Shown here: positions 35,073-44,350 of the stretch, one piece after another | How the letters are laid out: every line of letters starts with the position of its first letter | How positions within the stretch are numbered: the stretch's first letter is position 1 | Source: Cellulomonas sp. SG140 | Lineage (GTDB): Bacteria > Actinomycetota > Actinomycetes > Actinomycetales > Cellulomonadaceae | Reading direction: 5' to 3' | DNA length: 64,000 nucleotides | Assembly: GCF_025770785.1 (NCBI RefSeq) | Contig: NZ_JANZLA010000001.1 | Span: 62,001 to 126,000 of the forward strand | The notes under the pieces: generated by a model | The model's database searches: none | What the model saw: only the letters and a program-made list of their open reading frames with translations | Told to the model about the DNA's origin: nothing | Position numbers and translations under genes: made by a program

Positions 35073-36820
35073 CCGCAGTCCCTGCGCCCGGTCGCCAGGT
35101 GGGCGCCCCGTTCGAGCACGGTGTGCTCACGGAGGCCGGCACGCATCCCGCGACCCTCACCGGCGACGGCCTGACCGACCTGATGCAGGCGATCCTCTCG
35201 GTGGCCGGCGAGCTGGAGCTGTCGGCCGTCCTCGAGCGGTTCGTCCAGGTCAGCGCCGAGCTGACCGGTGCGCGCTTCGGTGCGATCAACGTGCTGGACA
35301 ACCGCGGGGCCTCGACCACGTTCGTCTACACCGGCGTCCCCACGGCGATCGCCCGGATGCTCGCGCGGCCGCCGCACGCCCAAGGCGTCCTCGGCCAGAT
35401 CCCCGACGAGGGGGCCCTCCGGCTGACCGACCTCACCAAGCACCCGGCGTTCCGCGGCTGGCCGGCCAACCACCCGCCGATGGGCTCGTTCCTCGGCGCC
35501 TCCGTGCGGGTGCGCGACCGCGTGTTCGGCCAGCTCTACCTGTCCGAGAAGCTGGACGGCAGTGCCTTCACGCAGCAGGACGAGGACACCGTGATCGCCC
35601 TCGCCGCCGCCGCCGGTGTCGCCGTCTCCAACGCCCAGCTGTACGCCGAGTCCGGTCGGCGGGAGCACTGGCTGCGCGCCGGTCAGGAGATCACGACGAT
35701 GCTGCTCGAGGGCATCGACGAGGAGGAGGCCCTCGAGCACATCACCCGCACCGCGCGCGACGTGGCCGGTGCCGACACCGCGGCGCTCGCGCTGCCGGGC
35801 CTCGCCGGCGAGCTGCTGATCGAGCTGGCCGACGGGCACGACGCCGACAAGCTGCTCGGCCAGGTCATGCCGGAGGGCGGCCGTGCGTGGACGGTGATGA
35901 AGGAGGGCAAGGGGCTGATGACACCGTCCCTGTCCGCCTCCCGCACCGTGACGCTCGCGGCGATGCGCGCCTTCGGGCCGGCGATGTTCGCCCCGTTGCA
36001 GACGTCCGGACGTGGCGTCGGCGTGCTGATCCTGCTGCGCCGCGTGGCCTCCCTACCGTTCGACGAGGGCGACCTGGTGACCGCCGAGTCGTTCGCGTCC
36101 CAGGCCGCGCTGGCGTACGTGCTGGCGGAGGCCCGTCACGCCCAGGACGTCGCGGCGCTGCTCGACGAGCGCGAGCGGATCGCCCGGGACCTGCACGACC
36201 TGGCGATCCAGCAGCTGTTCGCCACCGGCATGCAGCTGGAGACGGTGCGCCGGCGCTCCGCCCGCGGTGTCGACGCGCACGAGCTGACCGCCATCGTCGA
36301 GGAGGCCCTCGACAACGTCGACGAGTCGGTGCGGCAGATCCGTCACATCGTGCACGAGCTGCGCGACCCGGACGCCGCCACCGGTCTGGTGGAGCGCCTG
36401 CGCCGCGAGGCGTCGCTCGCCCGGACCGGCCTCGGCTTCGCCCCGTCCCTGGTCATCTCCCTCGAGGGCGCCATGCTGGGCGCGGACGACGTCGAGGCCG
36501 AGGACCTGCTGGACGAGCGGCTCGACGCGCAGCTGACCGACGACGTGGTCGCCGTCGTGCGTGAGGGGCTGGCCAACGCCGCCCGGCACGCGCACGCCTC
36601 GTCGGTGACCGTGTCGGTGTCCGTGCGCGGCAGCGGACCGCAGGGCACGGTGCTGGTGGAGGTGCAGGACGACGGCATCGGCATGCCGACGCGTCGCGAC
36701 CGCACCTCCGGCACCGGCAACCTCGCGGCCCGTGCCCGTCAGCACGGCGGGACGTTCTCCCTCAGCACGCCGCCGGACGGGCGCGGGACGCTGCTGACGT
36801 GGCAGGCGCCGCTCCCCTGA
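35069..36820 (+). CDS. DevS/DosT-type GAF sensor histidine kinase
   Basis: The 583-residue soluble kinase overlaps cydC by 4 bp. GAF-A (about 30-180) has TKHPAFRGWPANHPPMGSF and FGQLYLSEK. His135 and Tyr157 match DevS His149 (proximal heme ligand) and Tyr171 (distal pocket) in sequence and spacing. GAF-B (about 205-345) follows. The HisKA_3 helix RIARDLHDLAIQQLFATG carries phospho-His376. The ATPase domain has EGLANAARHAHAS, DDGIGMP and GTGNLAARARQHGG. It probably senses O2, NO or CO, or redox, through heme and phosphorylates the DevR-like regulator encoded just downstream on the other strand. Confidence 0.9.
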   Translation: MTAVPAPGRQVGAPFEHGVLTEAGTHPATLTGDGLTDLMQAILSVAGELELSAVLERFVQVSAELTGARFGAINVLDNRGASTTFVYTGVPTAIARMLARPPHAQGVLGQIPDEGALRLTDLTKHPAFRGWPANHPPMGSFLGASVRVRDRVFGQLYLSEKLDGSAFTQQDEDTVIALAAAAGVAVSNAQLYAESGRREHWLRAGQEITTMLLEGIDEEEALEHITRTARDVAGADTAALALPGLAGELLIELADGHDADKLLGQVMPEGGRAWTVMKEGKGLMTPSLSASRTVTLAAMRAFGPAMFAPLQTSGRGVGVLILLRRVASLPFDEGDLVTAESFASQAALAYVLAEARHAQDVAALLDERERIARDLHDLAIQQLFATGMQLETVRRRSARGVDAHELTAIVEEALDNVDESVRQIRHIVHELRDPDAATGLVERLRREASLARTGLGFAPSLVISLEGAMLGADDVEAEDLLDERLDAQLTDDVVAVVREGLANAARHAHASSVTVSVSVRGSGPQGTVLVEVQDDGIGMPTRRDRTSGTGNLAARARQHGGTFSLSTPPDGRGTLLTWQAPLP

Positions 36821-36877
36821 GCCGCGCCGGAGACGCCGGTGGCCGACCCGCCCGGTCGGGTGGCCGGCGCCCGGCCG

Positions 36878-37555
36878 TCAGTGACCGGGCTCGGCCCGCC
36901 AGCCGGAGTGCTTGCGCGCCGCCACCCAGGCGGCCACCTGCGTGCGCCGCTGCAGGCCCATCTTGGCGAGCAGCGACGTGATGTGGTTCTTGATCGTCTT
37001 CTCGGCGACACCGAGCCGGTCGGCGATCTCGCGGTTGGACAGACCGTCGCCGATCAGGTCCAGCACCCGCAGCTCGCTCGGCGTGAGGTTCTCGGTCGGG
37101 TCCTCGTGGCCGGCCCGCCGGCGGGTGACCGTCCGCTCGTCCAGCAGCGTCCTCCCGGCCGCGACGGCGCGGATCACGTCGGTGATCTCGGCGCCTCGCA
37201 CGCTCTTCAGCAGGTAGGCCGCTGCGCCGGCGTCGAGCGCCTGCGCCACCGCGTCGTCGTCGTCGAACGACGTCAGCACGATGGCCTTGCTGTCCGGCAG
37301 CGTCTCGCGCACCGCGCGCATCAGGTCGATGCCCGTCCCGTCCGGCAGCTGCAGGTCCACGAGCAGCACCTGCGGGCGCACCAGCGCGGCCCGGCGGGCG
37401 CCGTCGGCGACGGAGCCGGCCTCGGCGACGACGGTCATTCCGTCCGTGCGCTCGACGACCTCGGCTATGCCGCGGCGGACGACCTCGTGGTCGTCGACGA
37501 TCATGACGCTGATGGGGCGTTGGCGGTCGATGCCCGCAGTCCCGGGGGAACTCAC
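36878..37555 (-). CDS. NarL/DevR-type response regulator
   Basis: The product has about 225 residues from GTG 37555; longer starts lack homology. The receiver domain has SVMIVDDHEVVRRGI, phospho-acceptor Asp67 in LLVDLQLPDG and a Lys in YLLKSVRGAE. The C-terminal LuxR helix-turn-helix reads LTPSELRVLDLIGDGLSNRE, then KTIKNHITSLLAKMGLQ. The layout is like DosR/DevR. It is convergent with the GAF kinase gene (57 bp between the stops) and divergent from the dehydrogenase gene at 37575, so it does not share the kinase transcript. Confidence 0.92.
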   Translation of the reverse strand: MSSPGTAGIDRQRPISVMIVDDHEVVRRGIAEVVERTDGMTVVAEAGSVADGARRAALVRPQVLLVDLQLPDGTGIDLMRAVRETLPDSKAIVLTSFDDDDAVAQALDAGAAAYLLKSVRGAEITDVIRAVAAGRTLLDERTVTRRRAGHEDPTENLTPSELRVLDLIGDGLSNREIADRLGVAEKTIKNHITSLLAKMGLQRRTQVAAWVAARKHSGWRAEPGH

Positions 37556-37574
37556 CGTGGCATCGTAGCGACCT

Positions 37575-38519
37575 GTGACGATCGTCCTGCTCCCGGACAC
37601 ACTCGACCGCGAACCCGTCCTTCCGGCAGACGTCCGGTCCGTCCGCTACGCCGCCGACCGACCGCTGCCCCCCGAGGCCGACGAGGCGGAGGCGCTCGTG
37701 GTCTGGGGCAGCTCCCGTGCCTGGCTGACCGAGGCCGCCGGGCGCCTGCCCAAGGTGCGCTGGGTGCAGTCGTTGGCCGCCGGACCGGACGACGTGCTGG
37801 CCGCCGGGTTCGGTCCCGAGGTGGTGATCACGTCCGGCCGCGGCCTGCACGACCTGCCGGTCGCGGAGCACACCCTCGCCCTGACGCTGGCGCTAGTCCG
37901 CCGCGTGCCGGACCTGGTGCGCGCGCAGCAGCAGCACCGCTGGGCGGCCGAGCTCGGTGGGCTGCAGCCGCTGCACCCCGAGGGCTCGGTGCGCACGCTC
38001 CTGGACGCCCACGTGACGGTCTGGGGCTTCGGGTCGATCGCCGCCCGCCTCGCACCCGCCCTCGCGGCGCTCGGGGCGCACGTCACCGGGATCGCGACCG
38101 CGGCCGGCGTCCGGCACGGGTTCCCGGTGGTGACGCGCGCCGCGCTGAGCGAGGTGCTGCCCGACACGGATGTGCTCATCGGGCTGCTGCCCGCGACGGA
38201 CGCGACCCGGCACGCCATCGGCACCGGCGCGCTGGCCCTCCTGCCGCCGCGGGCGCTGCTGGTCAACGTCGGCCGTGGAGCGACGCTCGACGAGGAGGCG
38301 CTCGTCACCGCGCTCCGCGCAGGCCGTCTGACCGGCGCCGCGCTGGACGTGTTCGAGAGCGAGCCGCTGCCGTCCGACTCACCCCTCTGGGACGAGCCGT
38401 CGGTGCTGATCAGCCCGCACGCCGCGGGTGGGCGGCCCGTCGGCGCCGCCGAGCTGGTCGCGGACAACCTGGTGCGGTTCGTGTCCGGCAGCCCGTTGCG
38501 CAACGTGGTGCAGCGGTAG
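37575..38519 (+). CDS. D-2-hydroxyacid dehydrogenase family protein
   Basis: The 314-residue product has a Rossmann domain with VWGFGSIAARLAPALAALG (GxGxxA-type), LLVNVGRGATLDEEALVTAL with the catalytic Arg, FESEPLPSDSPLW with the catalytic Glu and LISPHAAGG with the catalytic His. The full triad supports NAD(P)H-dependent oxidoreductase activity. The substrate is unknown; the family includes phosphoglycerate and glyoxylate/hydroxypyruvate reductases. GTG 37575 lies 20 bp from the divergent response-regulator start, so the promoters overlap the coding ends. Confidence 0.88.
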   Translation: MTIVLLPDTLDREPVLPADVRSVRYAADRPLPPEADEAEALVVWGSSRAWLTEAAGRLPKVRWVQSLAAGPDDVLAAGFGPEVVITSGRGLHDLPVAEHTLALTLALVRRVPDLVRAQQQHRWAAELGGLQPLHPEGSVRTLLDAHVTVWGFGSIAARLAPALAALGAHVTGIATAAGVRHGFPVVTRAALSEVLPDTDVLIGLLPATDATRHAIGTGALALLPPRALLVNVGRGATLDEEALVTALRAGRLTGAALDVFESEPLPSDSPLWDEPSVLISPHAAGGRPVGAAELVADNLVRFVSGSPLRNVVQR

Positions 38520-38537
38520 CGGCGGGCGCGGCTCCCG

Positions 38538-39443
38538 TCAGAGGTGCGGCTGCCTCGGTCGCGGCTGGCAGCGGGGGCAGAGGTACGACGAGCGGTTCAT
38601 GAACTCCTCGCGGCGTACCGGTGTGCCGCACCGGGGGCACGGGCGACCCGCCTGGCCGTAGACCGCCAGAGACCGGTCGAAGTACCCCGAGGCGCCGTTC
38701 ACCGCGACGTAGAGCGCGTCGAAGCTGGTTCCCCCCGCCGCCAGCGCCTCGCGCATCACCTCGGCCTCCGCGGCCAGCAGGCGCAGGCCGTCGGCTCGGC
38801 GCAGCCCTTCCGTGGGCCGGGCGTAGTGCAGCCGCGCACGCCACAGGCCCTCGTCCGCGTAGATGTTGCCGATACCGGACACCAGCGTCTGGTCCAGGAG
38901 CGCCCGCTTCAGCCCCGTGCGGCGGGAGCGGATCGCGCGCACCACCGCCTCCGGGTCCAGCACGGGGTCCAGCACGTCGCGGGCGATGTGCGCCGCCGGC
39001 GCGGGTATGGCGGGCAGGGCGGAGCCGAGGCCCCCGGCACCACCGTCGGACGTCGGGACGAGGTCGGGCACGGACAGGTGGCCGAAGGTGCGCTGGTCGA
39101 CGAAGTCGAGCCGCGACCCGTCGTCGAGCTCCAGCCGCACGCGCAGGTGCGGGTGCTCGACGGCCTCGTCGTCACCCGGCGGGTGCACCCGCAGCTGCCC
39201 GCTCATCCCGAGGTGGGCCATCAGGGCGTCGTCGTCGGAGCCCAGCAGCAACCAGAGGAACTTGCCCCGCCGGACCGCCGCCGTCAGCGGCCGTCCGGCC
39301 AGTCTCGCGGCGAAGTCCAGCGGTCCCCCGTCGTGCCGCCGGACGCTGTAGTCGCGGTGCACCTGCACCCCGGTGACGGTGCGGCCGACGACGTGCCACG
39401 CCAGGCCCTCGCGGACCGTCTCGACCTCGGGCAGCTCCGGCAA
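38538..39443 (-). CDS. mutM: Formamidopyrimidine-DNA glycosylase MutM
   Basis: This 301-residue base-excision enzyme removes 8-oxoguanine and FaPy. [14 protein letters not shown] carries the catalytic Pro2 and Glu3 after Met removal. [13 protein letters not shown] and [19 protein letters not shown] (H2TH region) are intact. The C-terminal zinc finger is [10 protein letters not shown] ... YLCPRC. It lies 6 bp after rnc in the DUF177-rpmF-rnc-mutM run. Confidence 0.96.
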   Translation of the reverse strand: MPELPEVETVREGLAWHVVGRTVTGVQVHRDYSVRRHDGGPLDFAARLAGRPLTAAVRRGKFLWLLLGSDDDALMAHLGMSGQLRVHPPGDDEAVEHPHLRVRLELDDGSRLDFVDQRTFGHLSVPDLVPTSDGGAGGLGSALPAIPAPAAHIARDVLDPVLDPEAVVRAIRSRRTGLKRALLDQTLVSGIGNIYADEGLWRARLHYARPTEGLRRADGLRLLAAEAEVMREALAAGGTSFDALYVAVNGASGYFDRSLAVYGQAGRPCPRCGTPVRREEFMNRSSYLCPRCQPRPRQPHL

Positions 39444-39449
39444 GCGGTC

Positions 39450-40187
39450 TCAGCCGGCCCGGCCGTCGGCCACGGCCTGCGCCTCGGCCTCGTCCTGGGC
39501 GTCCCGCAGCGCACCCAGCGCGAGGTAGCCCGCCTCGGCCGCCTCCTGCTCGGCGATCTTCTTCGCCGAGCCGACACCCGTGCCGCGCACCTCGCCGCCC
39601 ACCACCACCTGGGCGGTGAACACCCGGGCGTGGTCCGGGCCCTCGCCCGTGACCAGGTACTCCGGCGCGCCCATGCCGAGCGCGGCCGCGAGCTCCTGCA
39701 GGGAGGTCTTCCAGTCCAGCCCGGCCCCGAGGTCCGCCGCTCGCGCGAGCGTCGGCCCCACCAGCCGGTCCACCAGCACCCGCGCCGTCTCCAGGCCGTG
39801 GGTGAGGTAGACGGCGCCGAAGATCGCCTCGAGGGTGTCCGAGAGGATCGAGTCCTTGTCCGCACCACCGGTGGCGAGCTCGCCCTTGCCGAGCAGCACG
39901 AAGCGGCCGAGGTCCAGCTCCCGGGCGACCCCCGCGAGCGCGCGCTGCGACACCGTCGCCGCGCGCATCTTGGCGAGATCGCCCTCCGGGTGGTCGGGGT
40001 GCTCCCGGTAGAGCCGCTCCGTGACGACCACGCCGAGCACCGAGTCGCCGAGGAACTCGAGGCGCTCGTTGGTCGGCAGGCCCCCCGCCTCGTGGGCGAA
40101 CGACCGGTGGGTCAGGGCAAGCACGAGAAGCTCGGGGTCCAGGTGGACCCCGAGCTTCGTCAGCAGCTGATCGGCCGCGGTGCTCAT
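39450..40187 (-). CDS. rnc: Ribonuclease III
   Basis: This 245-residue dsRNA endonuclease starts at ATG 40187 ([17 protein letters not shown]); GTG 40190 is also possible. The RNase III signature [16 protein letters not shown] and the second acidic cluster [12 protein letters not shown] form the metal site. The C-terminal dsRBD (about 165-235) begins [20 protein letters not shown] and ends [18 protein letters not shown]. It processes rRNA precursors. rpmF lies 20 bp upstream. Confidence 0.96.
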   Translation of the reverse strand: MSTAADQLLTKLGVHLDPELLVLALTHRSFAHEAGGLPTNERLEFLGDSVLGVVVTERLYREHPDHPEGDLAKMRAATVSQRALAGVARELDLGRFVLLGKGELATGGADKDSILSDTLEAIFGAVYLTHGLETARVLVDRLVGPTLARAADLGAGLDWKTSLQELAAALGMGAPEYLVTGEGPDHARVFTAQVVVGGEVRGTGVGSAKKIAEQEAAEAGYLALGALRDAQDEAEAQAVADGRAG

Positions 40188-40207
40188 CACGAGATCACCG
40201 CGCGAGG

Positions 40208-40405
40208 TCAGACGCCCTCGAACTCGCTGCGCACGGCCTGGGCGTACTGCCGGCCGTTGTAGGTGCCGCAGGAGGGGCACGCGACGTGCGGCTGCTTGTC
40301 AGCCTTGCACTGCGGGCAGGTGGTGAGCGGCGTGGCAGTGGTCTTCCACTGCGAGCGGCGCGCCCGGGTGTTGCTGCGCGACATCTTGCGCTTCGGAACA
40401 GCCAC
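40208..40405 (-). CDS. rpmF: Large ribosomal subunit protein bL32, zinc-binding form
   Basis: The 65-residue product starts [38 protein letters not shown] gives two CxxC pairs, so this is the zinc-binding (C+) paralog. It lies directly after the DUF177 gene (2 bp), the common yceD-rpmF pair. Confidence 0.97.
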   Translation of the reverse strand: MAVPKRKMSRSNTRARRSQWKTTATPLTTCPQCKADKQPHVACPSCGTYNGRQYAQAVRSEFEGV

Positions 40406-40407
40406 GG

Positions 40408-41025
40408 CTAGCTCTCTTTCGTCTCGTCATCCTGGCCGACCAGGCCGCCCAGGGCAGCCCATCGGGGGTCAAGCGTCTCATGCGTGTGGTCCGGGTCGTC
40501 CGCCAGGTGCGCACCGCACTGCGGGCACAGGCCCGGGCAGTCCGGCCGGCACACCGGCTGGAACGGCAGCGCAGGCACCACCGCGTCCCGCAGCGCGGGT
40601 TCGAGGTCGATCAGATCGCCCTCGAGCTCCCGCACGTCCTCCTCGTCGTCACCGTCCTGGACCGCGACCGCCGCACGTTCGGGGTACACGTACAGCTCGG
40701 ACAGGTGCACCTCGACATCCTCGAGCACCCGGTCCAGGCAGCGCACGCACTCCCCGACGGCCTGGCCGCGAACCGTTCCGGAGACCAGGACCCCCTCGGT
40801 CACCGCCTCGAGCCGGAGGTCCAGCTCGAGTTCGGATCCTTCAGGGATGCCGATGACCACCGTGCCGAGGTCGGCGGGGGCCGCCACCGTCCGGCGCTCG
40901 GGTCGCATCGAACCCGGCGCCCGGCCCAGCTCGTGCGTGTCCAGCACCAGGGGCGAGCGGGGATCGAGCTGGCCAGGGCGCTGCACGGCAGGTGTCCCCT
41001 CGTCGATCTCGGTCCGGACCACCAC
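40408..41025 (-). CDS. DUF177/YceD family protein
   Basis: The 205-residue product has the core [26 protein letters not shown] and the C-terminal Cys-rich segment [16 protein letters not shown], a likely metal site. YceD proteins are tied to 23S rRNA or large-subunit assembly by gene order with rpmF. The exact role is not settled. The start is probably GTG 41025. Confidence 0.9.
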   Translation of the reverse strand: MVVRTEIDEGTPAVQRPGQLDPRSPLVLDTHELGRAPGSMRPERRTVAAPADLGTVVIGIPEGSELELDLRLEAVTEGVLVSGTVRGQAVGECVRCLDRVLEDVEVHLSELYVYPERAAVAVQDGDDEEDVRELEGDLIDLEPALRDAVVPALPFQPVCRPDCPGLCPQCGAHLADDPDHTHETLDPRWAALGGLVGQDDETKES

Positions 41026-41082
41026 CGGCAGGACCAGCCGGCAACTCTACGGCACCCGGTAGGGCACGCCAAAACGCAGCGG

Positions 41083-41568
41083 CTACATGCCCGCGGCGCC
41101 CAGCCGCCCCGCGAGCTTCGCGCGACCGGCCTGCACCTGGCTCAGCACCTTGCCCAGGTCGATCTCGAAGTCCGCCAGGCGCCGGTCGCAGTAGTCGTCG
41201 GCATCGCGCCGGAGCGCATCGGCCTGCTCCTGCGCGTCGGCGAGCAGCTGCGCCGCACGGTCGCGGGCCTCGACCGTGATCGCCTCGGCCTCGACGAGCC
41301 GGTCGGCCTGCTCCCGAGCGCGGGCGAGGATCGCCTCGGCCTCCGATCGGGCGTCGGCACGCGCCGCGTCGGCGTCGGCCAGGAGGGCGTCGGCCCTCGT
41401 CAGCTGCGCCGGCAGGGCCGCGCGGGCCTGGTCGACGAGGTCGAGCAGCTCCGCCCGGTTCACCAGCACGGAGGACGACATCGGCATCGCGCGCGCCTGC
41501 TCCACCGCGGCCGCCAACGCCTCCAGCACGCCCTGCACACCGCCCGTGCGGTCGTCGATCTCGCTCAT
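41083..41568 (-). CDS. DivIVA-like coiled-coil protein
   Basis: The 161-residue product, from ATG 41568 overlapping the coaD stop as ATGA, is almost entirely helical with heptads (LVNRAELLDLVDQARAAL, then long Ala/Glu/Arg/Asp stretches). It resembles the coiled-coil parts of DivIVA/Wag31 and SepIVA-like proteins. The short conserved DivIVA N-terminal motif is not clear. In mycobacteria a similar gene (sepIVA) lies near coaD and acts in division, so a cell-wall or septum role is plausible but inferred. Confidence 0.75.
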   Translation of the reverse strand: MSEIDDRTGGVQGVLEALAAAVEQARAMPMSSSVLVNRAELLDLVDQARAALPAQLTRADALLADADAARADARSEAEAILARAREQADRLVEAEAITVEARDRAAQLLADAQEQADALRRDADDYCDRRLADFEIDLGKVLSQVQAGRAKLAGRLGAAGM

Positions 41569-42125
41569 CGCGTCACCTCCGTCGCTGCCGACACGCTCGA
41601 GCCGTCGGAGCCCGTCGCGACCCCCGCGCGGCCCCCGGCTCCGGCTCCCTCCGCTGCCACCGCCCGCAGGACCGCCTCGGCCACACCGGGCGGGACGAGG
41701 TCGTCGATCCGCCCACCGTGCCGGGCGACGTCCTTCACCAGGGACGACGCGATGTGCGCCAGCGCCGTGTCGCCGGGGACGAAGACCGTCTCGACACCGG
41801 ACAGGTGCCGGTTCATCAGAGCCATGGCGAGCTCGGCGTCGACGTCCGCGCCGCCGCGCAGGCCCTTGACCACGGCGTCCGCGCCCGTCTCGCGCAGGAA
41901 GTCGGCCAGCAGCCCGTCGGTGGCGGCCACCCGCACCCCCGGCAGGTCCGCCACGGCCTCGCGCACCAGCCGGACACGCTCCTCCACGCCGAGCAGAGGC
42001 CGCTTGGCGGAGTTGTGCGCGACGGCGACGACCACCTCGTCGAACATCGACCGCGCGCGCCGCACCACGTCCAGGTGGCCGAGGGTCACGGGGTCGAAGG
42101 ACCCGGGGCAGACGGCGAGGCTCAC
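41565..42125 (-). CDS. coaD: Phosphopantetheine adenylyltransferase CoaD
   Basis: The 186-residue protein carries out the fourth step of CoA synthesis. AVCPGSFDPVTLGHLDVVRRA holds the (T/H)xGH active site, EVVVAVAHNSAKRPLL and GLRGGADVDAELAMALMNRHL follow, and IASSLVKDVARHGG is the ISSTxxR-equivalent. A C-terminal Ala/Gly-rich tail of about 25 residues is longer than usual. Confidence 0.95.
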   Translation of the reverse strand: MSLAVCPGSFDPVTLGHLDVVRRARSMFDEVVVAVAHNSAKRPLLGVEERVRLVREAVADLPGVRVAATDGLLADFLRETGADAVVKGLRGGADVDAELAMALMNRHLSGVETVFVPGDTALAHIASSLVKDVARHGGRIDDLVPPGVAEAVLRAVAAEGAGAGGRAGVATGSDGSSVSAATEVTR

Positions 42126-42161
42126 GGTGCCAACCTACGCCGGGCCCGTGCGCGAACGCCG

Positions 42162-42713
42162 TCAGGACGTCGTGGCGAACCAGACGTGGGTCTCGCCGTA
42201 GCCGCGCTCGCCGTCCGCCACGAGACCGCCCGGCCACGTCGGCCCCGCTCCCCGGGCGGAGCGCTCCACGACGACCACGGCGTCCGGTGCCAGCGCCGGC
42301 ACCAGGGCGGCGAGGACGTCGTCGAGCGCGGCGGCCGGGACGTCGTACGGCGGGTCGAGCAGCACGAGGTCCCACGGCGCTGCGGCAGGGCGTGCGACGA
42401 ACCGTTCGACGCGCTCTGCCACCACCTGGACCCGCGCGGAGAGGCCCAGCGTGGTCGCGTTGCGGCGGCACACGTCCGCCGCGGCACGGGCCGCCTCGAC
42501 GAGGGTCACGGCGGCCGCCCCCCTGCTCGCCGCCTCGAGGCCCAGCGCACCAGAGCCGGCGTACAGGTCGAGCACGCGGGCACCCGCCACCGCGTCGCGG
42601 TGCTCCAGCCGGGAGAACAGCGCTTCTCGGACGCGTTCGCTGGTGGGACGGGTCCCGCGCGGAGGGACCTGGAGGGTGCGCCCGCCGGCCGAGCCGGCGA
42701 CGATCCGGGTCAC
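42162..42713 (-). CDS. rsmD: 16S rRNA (guanine966-N2)-methyltransferase RsmD
   Basis: The 183-residue product starts at GTG 42713 (VTRIVAGSAGGRTL). GTRPTSERVREALFSRLEH is the RsmD N-terminal signature, LDLYAGSGALGLEAASRGA is the SAM-binding motif I, and LLDPPYD the catalytic DPPY of N6/N2 methylases. It overlaps the stop of the upstream permease gene as GTGA. Confidence 0.94.
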   Translation of the reverse strand: MTRIVAGSAGGRTLQVPPRGTRPTSERVREALFSRLEHRDAVAGARVLDLYAGSGALGLEAASRGAAAVTLVEAARAAADVCRRNATTLGLSARVQVVAERVERFVARPAAAPWDLVLLDPPYDVPAAALDDVLAALVPALAPDAVVVVERSARGAGPTWPGGLVADGERGYGETHVWFATTS

Positions 42714-44350
42714 GGACGTCCCGTACGGGCGCCGGTCTTCTTCTTCTCCTCCTCGAGGAGCTCCTGCTGACGGGCCATCCAGTCCATGAAGCCGCCCGTC
42801 GCCAGGGACGACGAGATGAGCACGGCCACGACGGCCAGGGCGGCCTGGACCAGGAGCAGCGTGGGGCTCACGGTGCGCAGCAGGACGGCGATCCACGTCG
42901 GCAGCAGGCCGAGGAGCATCACGTCCGGCCCACGGGCGATCACGGCGGCGACCCCGGTCGGCAGAGCGCCCATCGGTGTGGACACGAGCGGCTTGTTCCA
43001 GTCGGGTGCCGGTCGGTAGGCCGCTCGGACGGCACCGGCGGCCCAGACGGGTGTCCCGGCCACGGCGAGCGCCAGCCAACCCGGCACGTCCGCCGCCCAA
43101 CGCCCGAGCCCGGCGAAGACGACGAGGTTCCAGACGAGCATCACCGCACCGGGCACCACCATCCGCAGCCGACGCACCGTCTTGGCCCCGAGCGGCAGCG
43201 CGCGGTCGAGCACGGGCGCCATCTCGCCGCGGCGAGCGCCTTCGGCCGTCGCGCTCTGCGCCACCATTCCCGACAGCAGCAGCGCGAGCAGGACGGCCGC
43301 GGGCGCCGCGAGCTGCGGCACGACGGTGGCGAGCAGCGGCACCAGCGCGGCGACGACGAGCTGGACCAGGTGCCGCGACGAGCGCCGCAGCAGCACGAGA
43401 TCGGCCGTGATCAGGGCGCTGGTGGCACCGCGGACGGTGCGCAGCCGCGAGACCCGCCGTCGGGCCGGCGACTCACCGCCGGCGGACAGCGCACGGCCGA
43501 GCTCCCGGGAGTCCATCGAGACGACCGCTCCGACCGCCTGCGTCACCACGGACCCGCTCTCGCGAAGCGTGCGGGCGGGCATGCGGTCCAACCGGCGGTC
43601 CACCACCGCGGCCAGCCCGACGACCACGACCGCAGCGACCACGAGCGACGCCCACGACGGGACGGGCAGCGCCCCGACGCGTGTGCCCGCGAGCGTCAGG
43701 CCGACCGCCACCAGCGGGGCGGCGGCCAGCACGAGGTCGCCGACCAGGGCGGTGTGCCGACGTGCGACGCCGAGCGACTGGCCGGCGGCGGCGAGCAGGA
43801 CCAGCAGCACCGAACCGAGGGCGCCCGCCGCGGCGGCTCGCAGCACGCGGCCACCGCCGTCGGCCAGCAGACCGGCGTCGAGCAGGGCCACGACCACGGC
43901 ACCCGCGGCGGCGGCCACCAGCGGCAGCCGCCGAGCCGCCGGCCGCAGCAGGCCGCGGCGCGCCACCGGCAGGCTCAGCCACCAGGACGCCTCGGCACCA
44001 CCGGCCGCGACCGGGCCGAGGCGGCCCGACAACGACACGAGCACTCCGACGAGTGCGGCGACCAGGACGGTCACCAGCGTCGGCAGGTTGAGCCCGTGCG
44101 GCGCCGCCACCGCCGGAGCGGGCGGCAGCGCCACGCGCAGCTGCTGGGCCACACCGAGCGCCACGCCGACGGCGATCGCCAGCATGATGACGGCGTAGTA
44201 GACGTCCGACAGCAGCGAACCGACGCCGGCGCCGGCCCTGGTGCGTCCTGCTGCCGCGGTGAAACGCCGGACAGCCTGCGCGGACGGCAGCTCCCCACGC
44301 TCCCCCGGCAGGACCGCCGGCGTGCCGTCGAACGCCTCGGACGAGGTCAC
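42710..44350 (-). CDS. Polytopic membrane protein, ABC exporter permease (DUF6297-like)
   Basis: The 546-residue product starts at GTG 44350 (VTSSEAFDGTPAV). About 10-12 hydrophobic helices are visible, for example YYAVIMLAIAVGVALGVA, LVTVLVAALVGVLVSL and SLVVAAVVVVGLAAVV. It overlaps the ATPase gene upstream by 4 bp, so the two form an ABC-2-like exporter. It resembles an actinobacteria-specific permease family that I recall as DUF6297; that name was not checked. The cargo is unknown. The end is strongly basic (EEEKKKTGARTG). Confidence 0.75.
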   Translation of the reverse strand: MTSSEAFDGTPAVLPGERGELPSAQAVRRFTAAAGRTRAGAGVGSLLSDVYYAVIMLAIAVGVALGVAQQLRVALPPAPAVAAPHGLNLPTLVTVLVAALVGVLVSLSGRLGPVAAGGAEASWWLSLPVARRGLLRPAARRLPLVAAAAGAVVVALLDAGLLADGGGRVLRAAAAGALGSVLLVLLAAAGQSLGVARRHTALVGDLVLAAAPLVAVGLTLAGTRVGALPVPSWASLVVAAVVVVGLAAVVDRRLDRMPARTLRESGSVVTQAVGAVVSMDSRELGRALSAGGESPARRRVSRLRTVRGATSALITADLVLLRRSSRHLVQLVVAALVPLLATVVPQLAAPAAVLLALLLSGMVAQSATAEGARRGEMAPVLDRALPLGAKTVRRLRMVVPGAVMLVWNLVVFAGLGRWAADVPGWLALAVAGTPVWAAGAVRAAYRPAPDWNKPLVSTPMGALPTGVAAVIARGPDVMLLGLLPTWIAVLLRTVSPTLLLVQAALAVVAVLISSSLATGGFMDWMARQQELLEEEKKKTGARTGRP

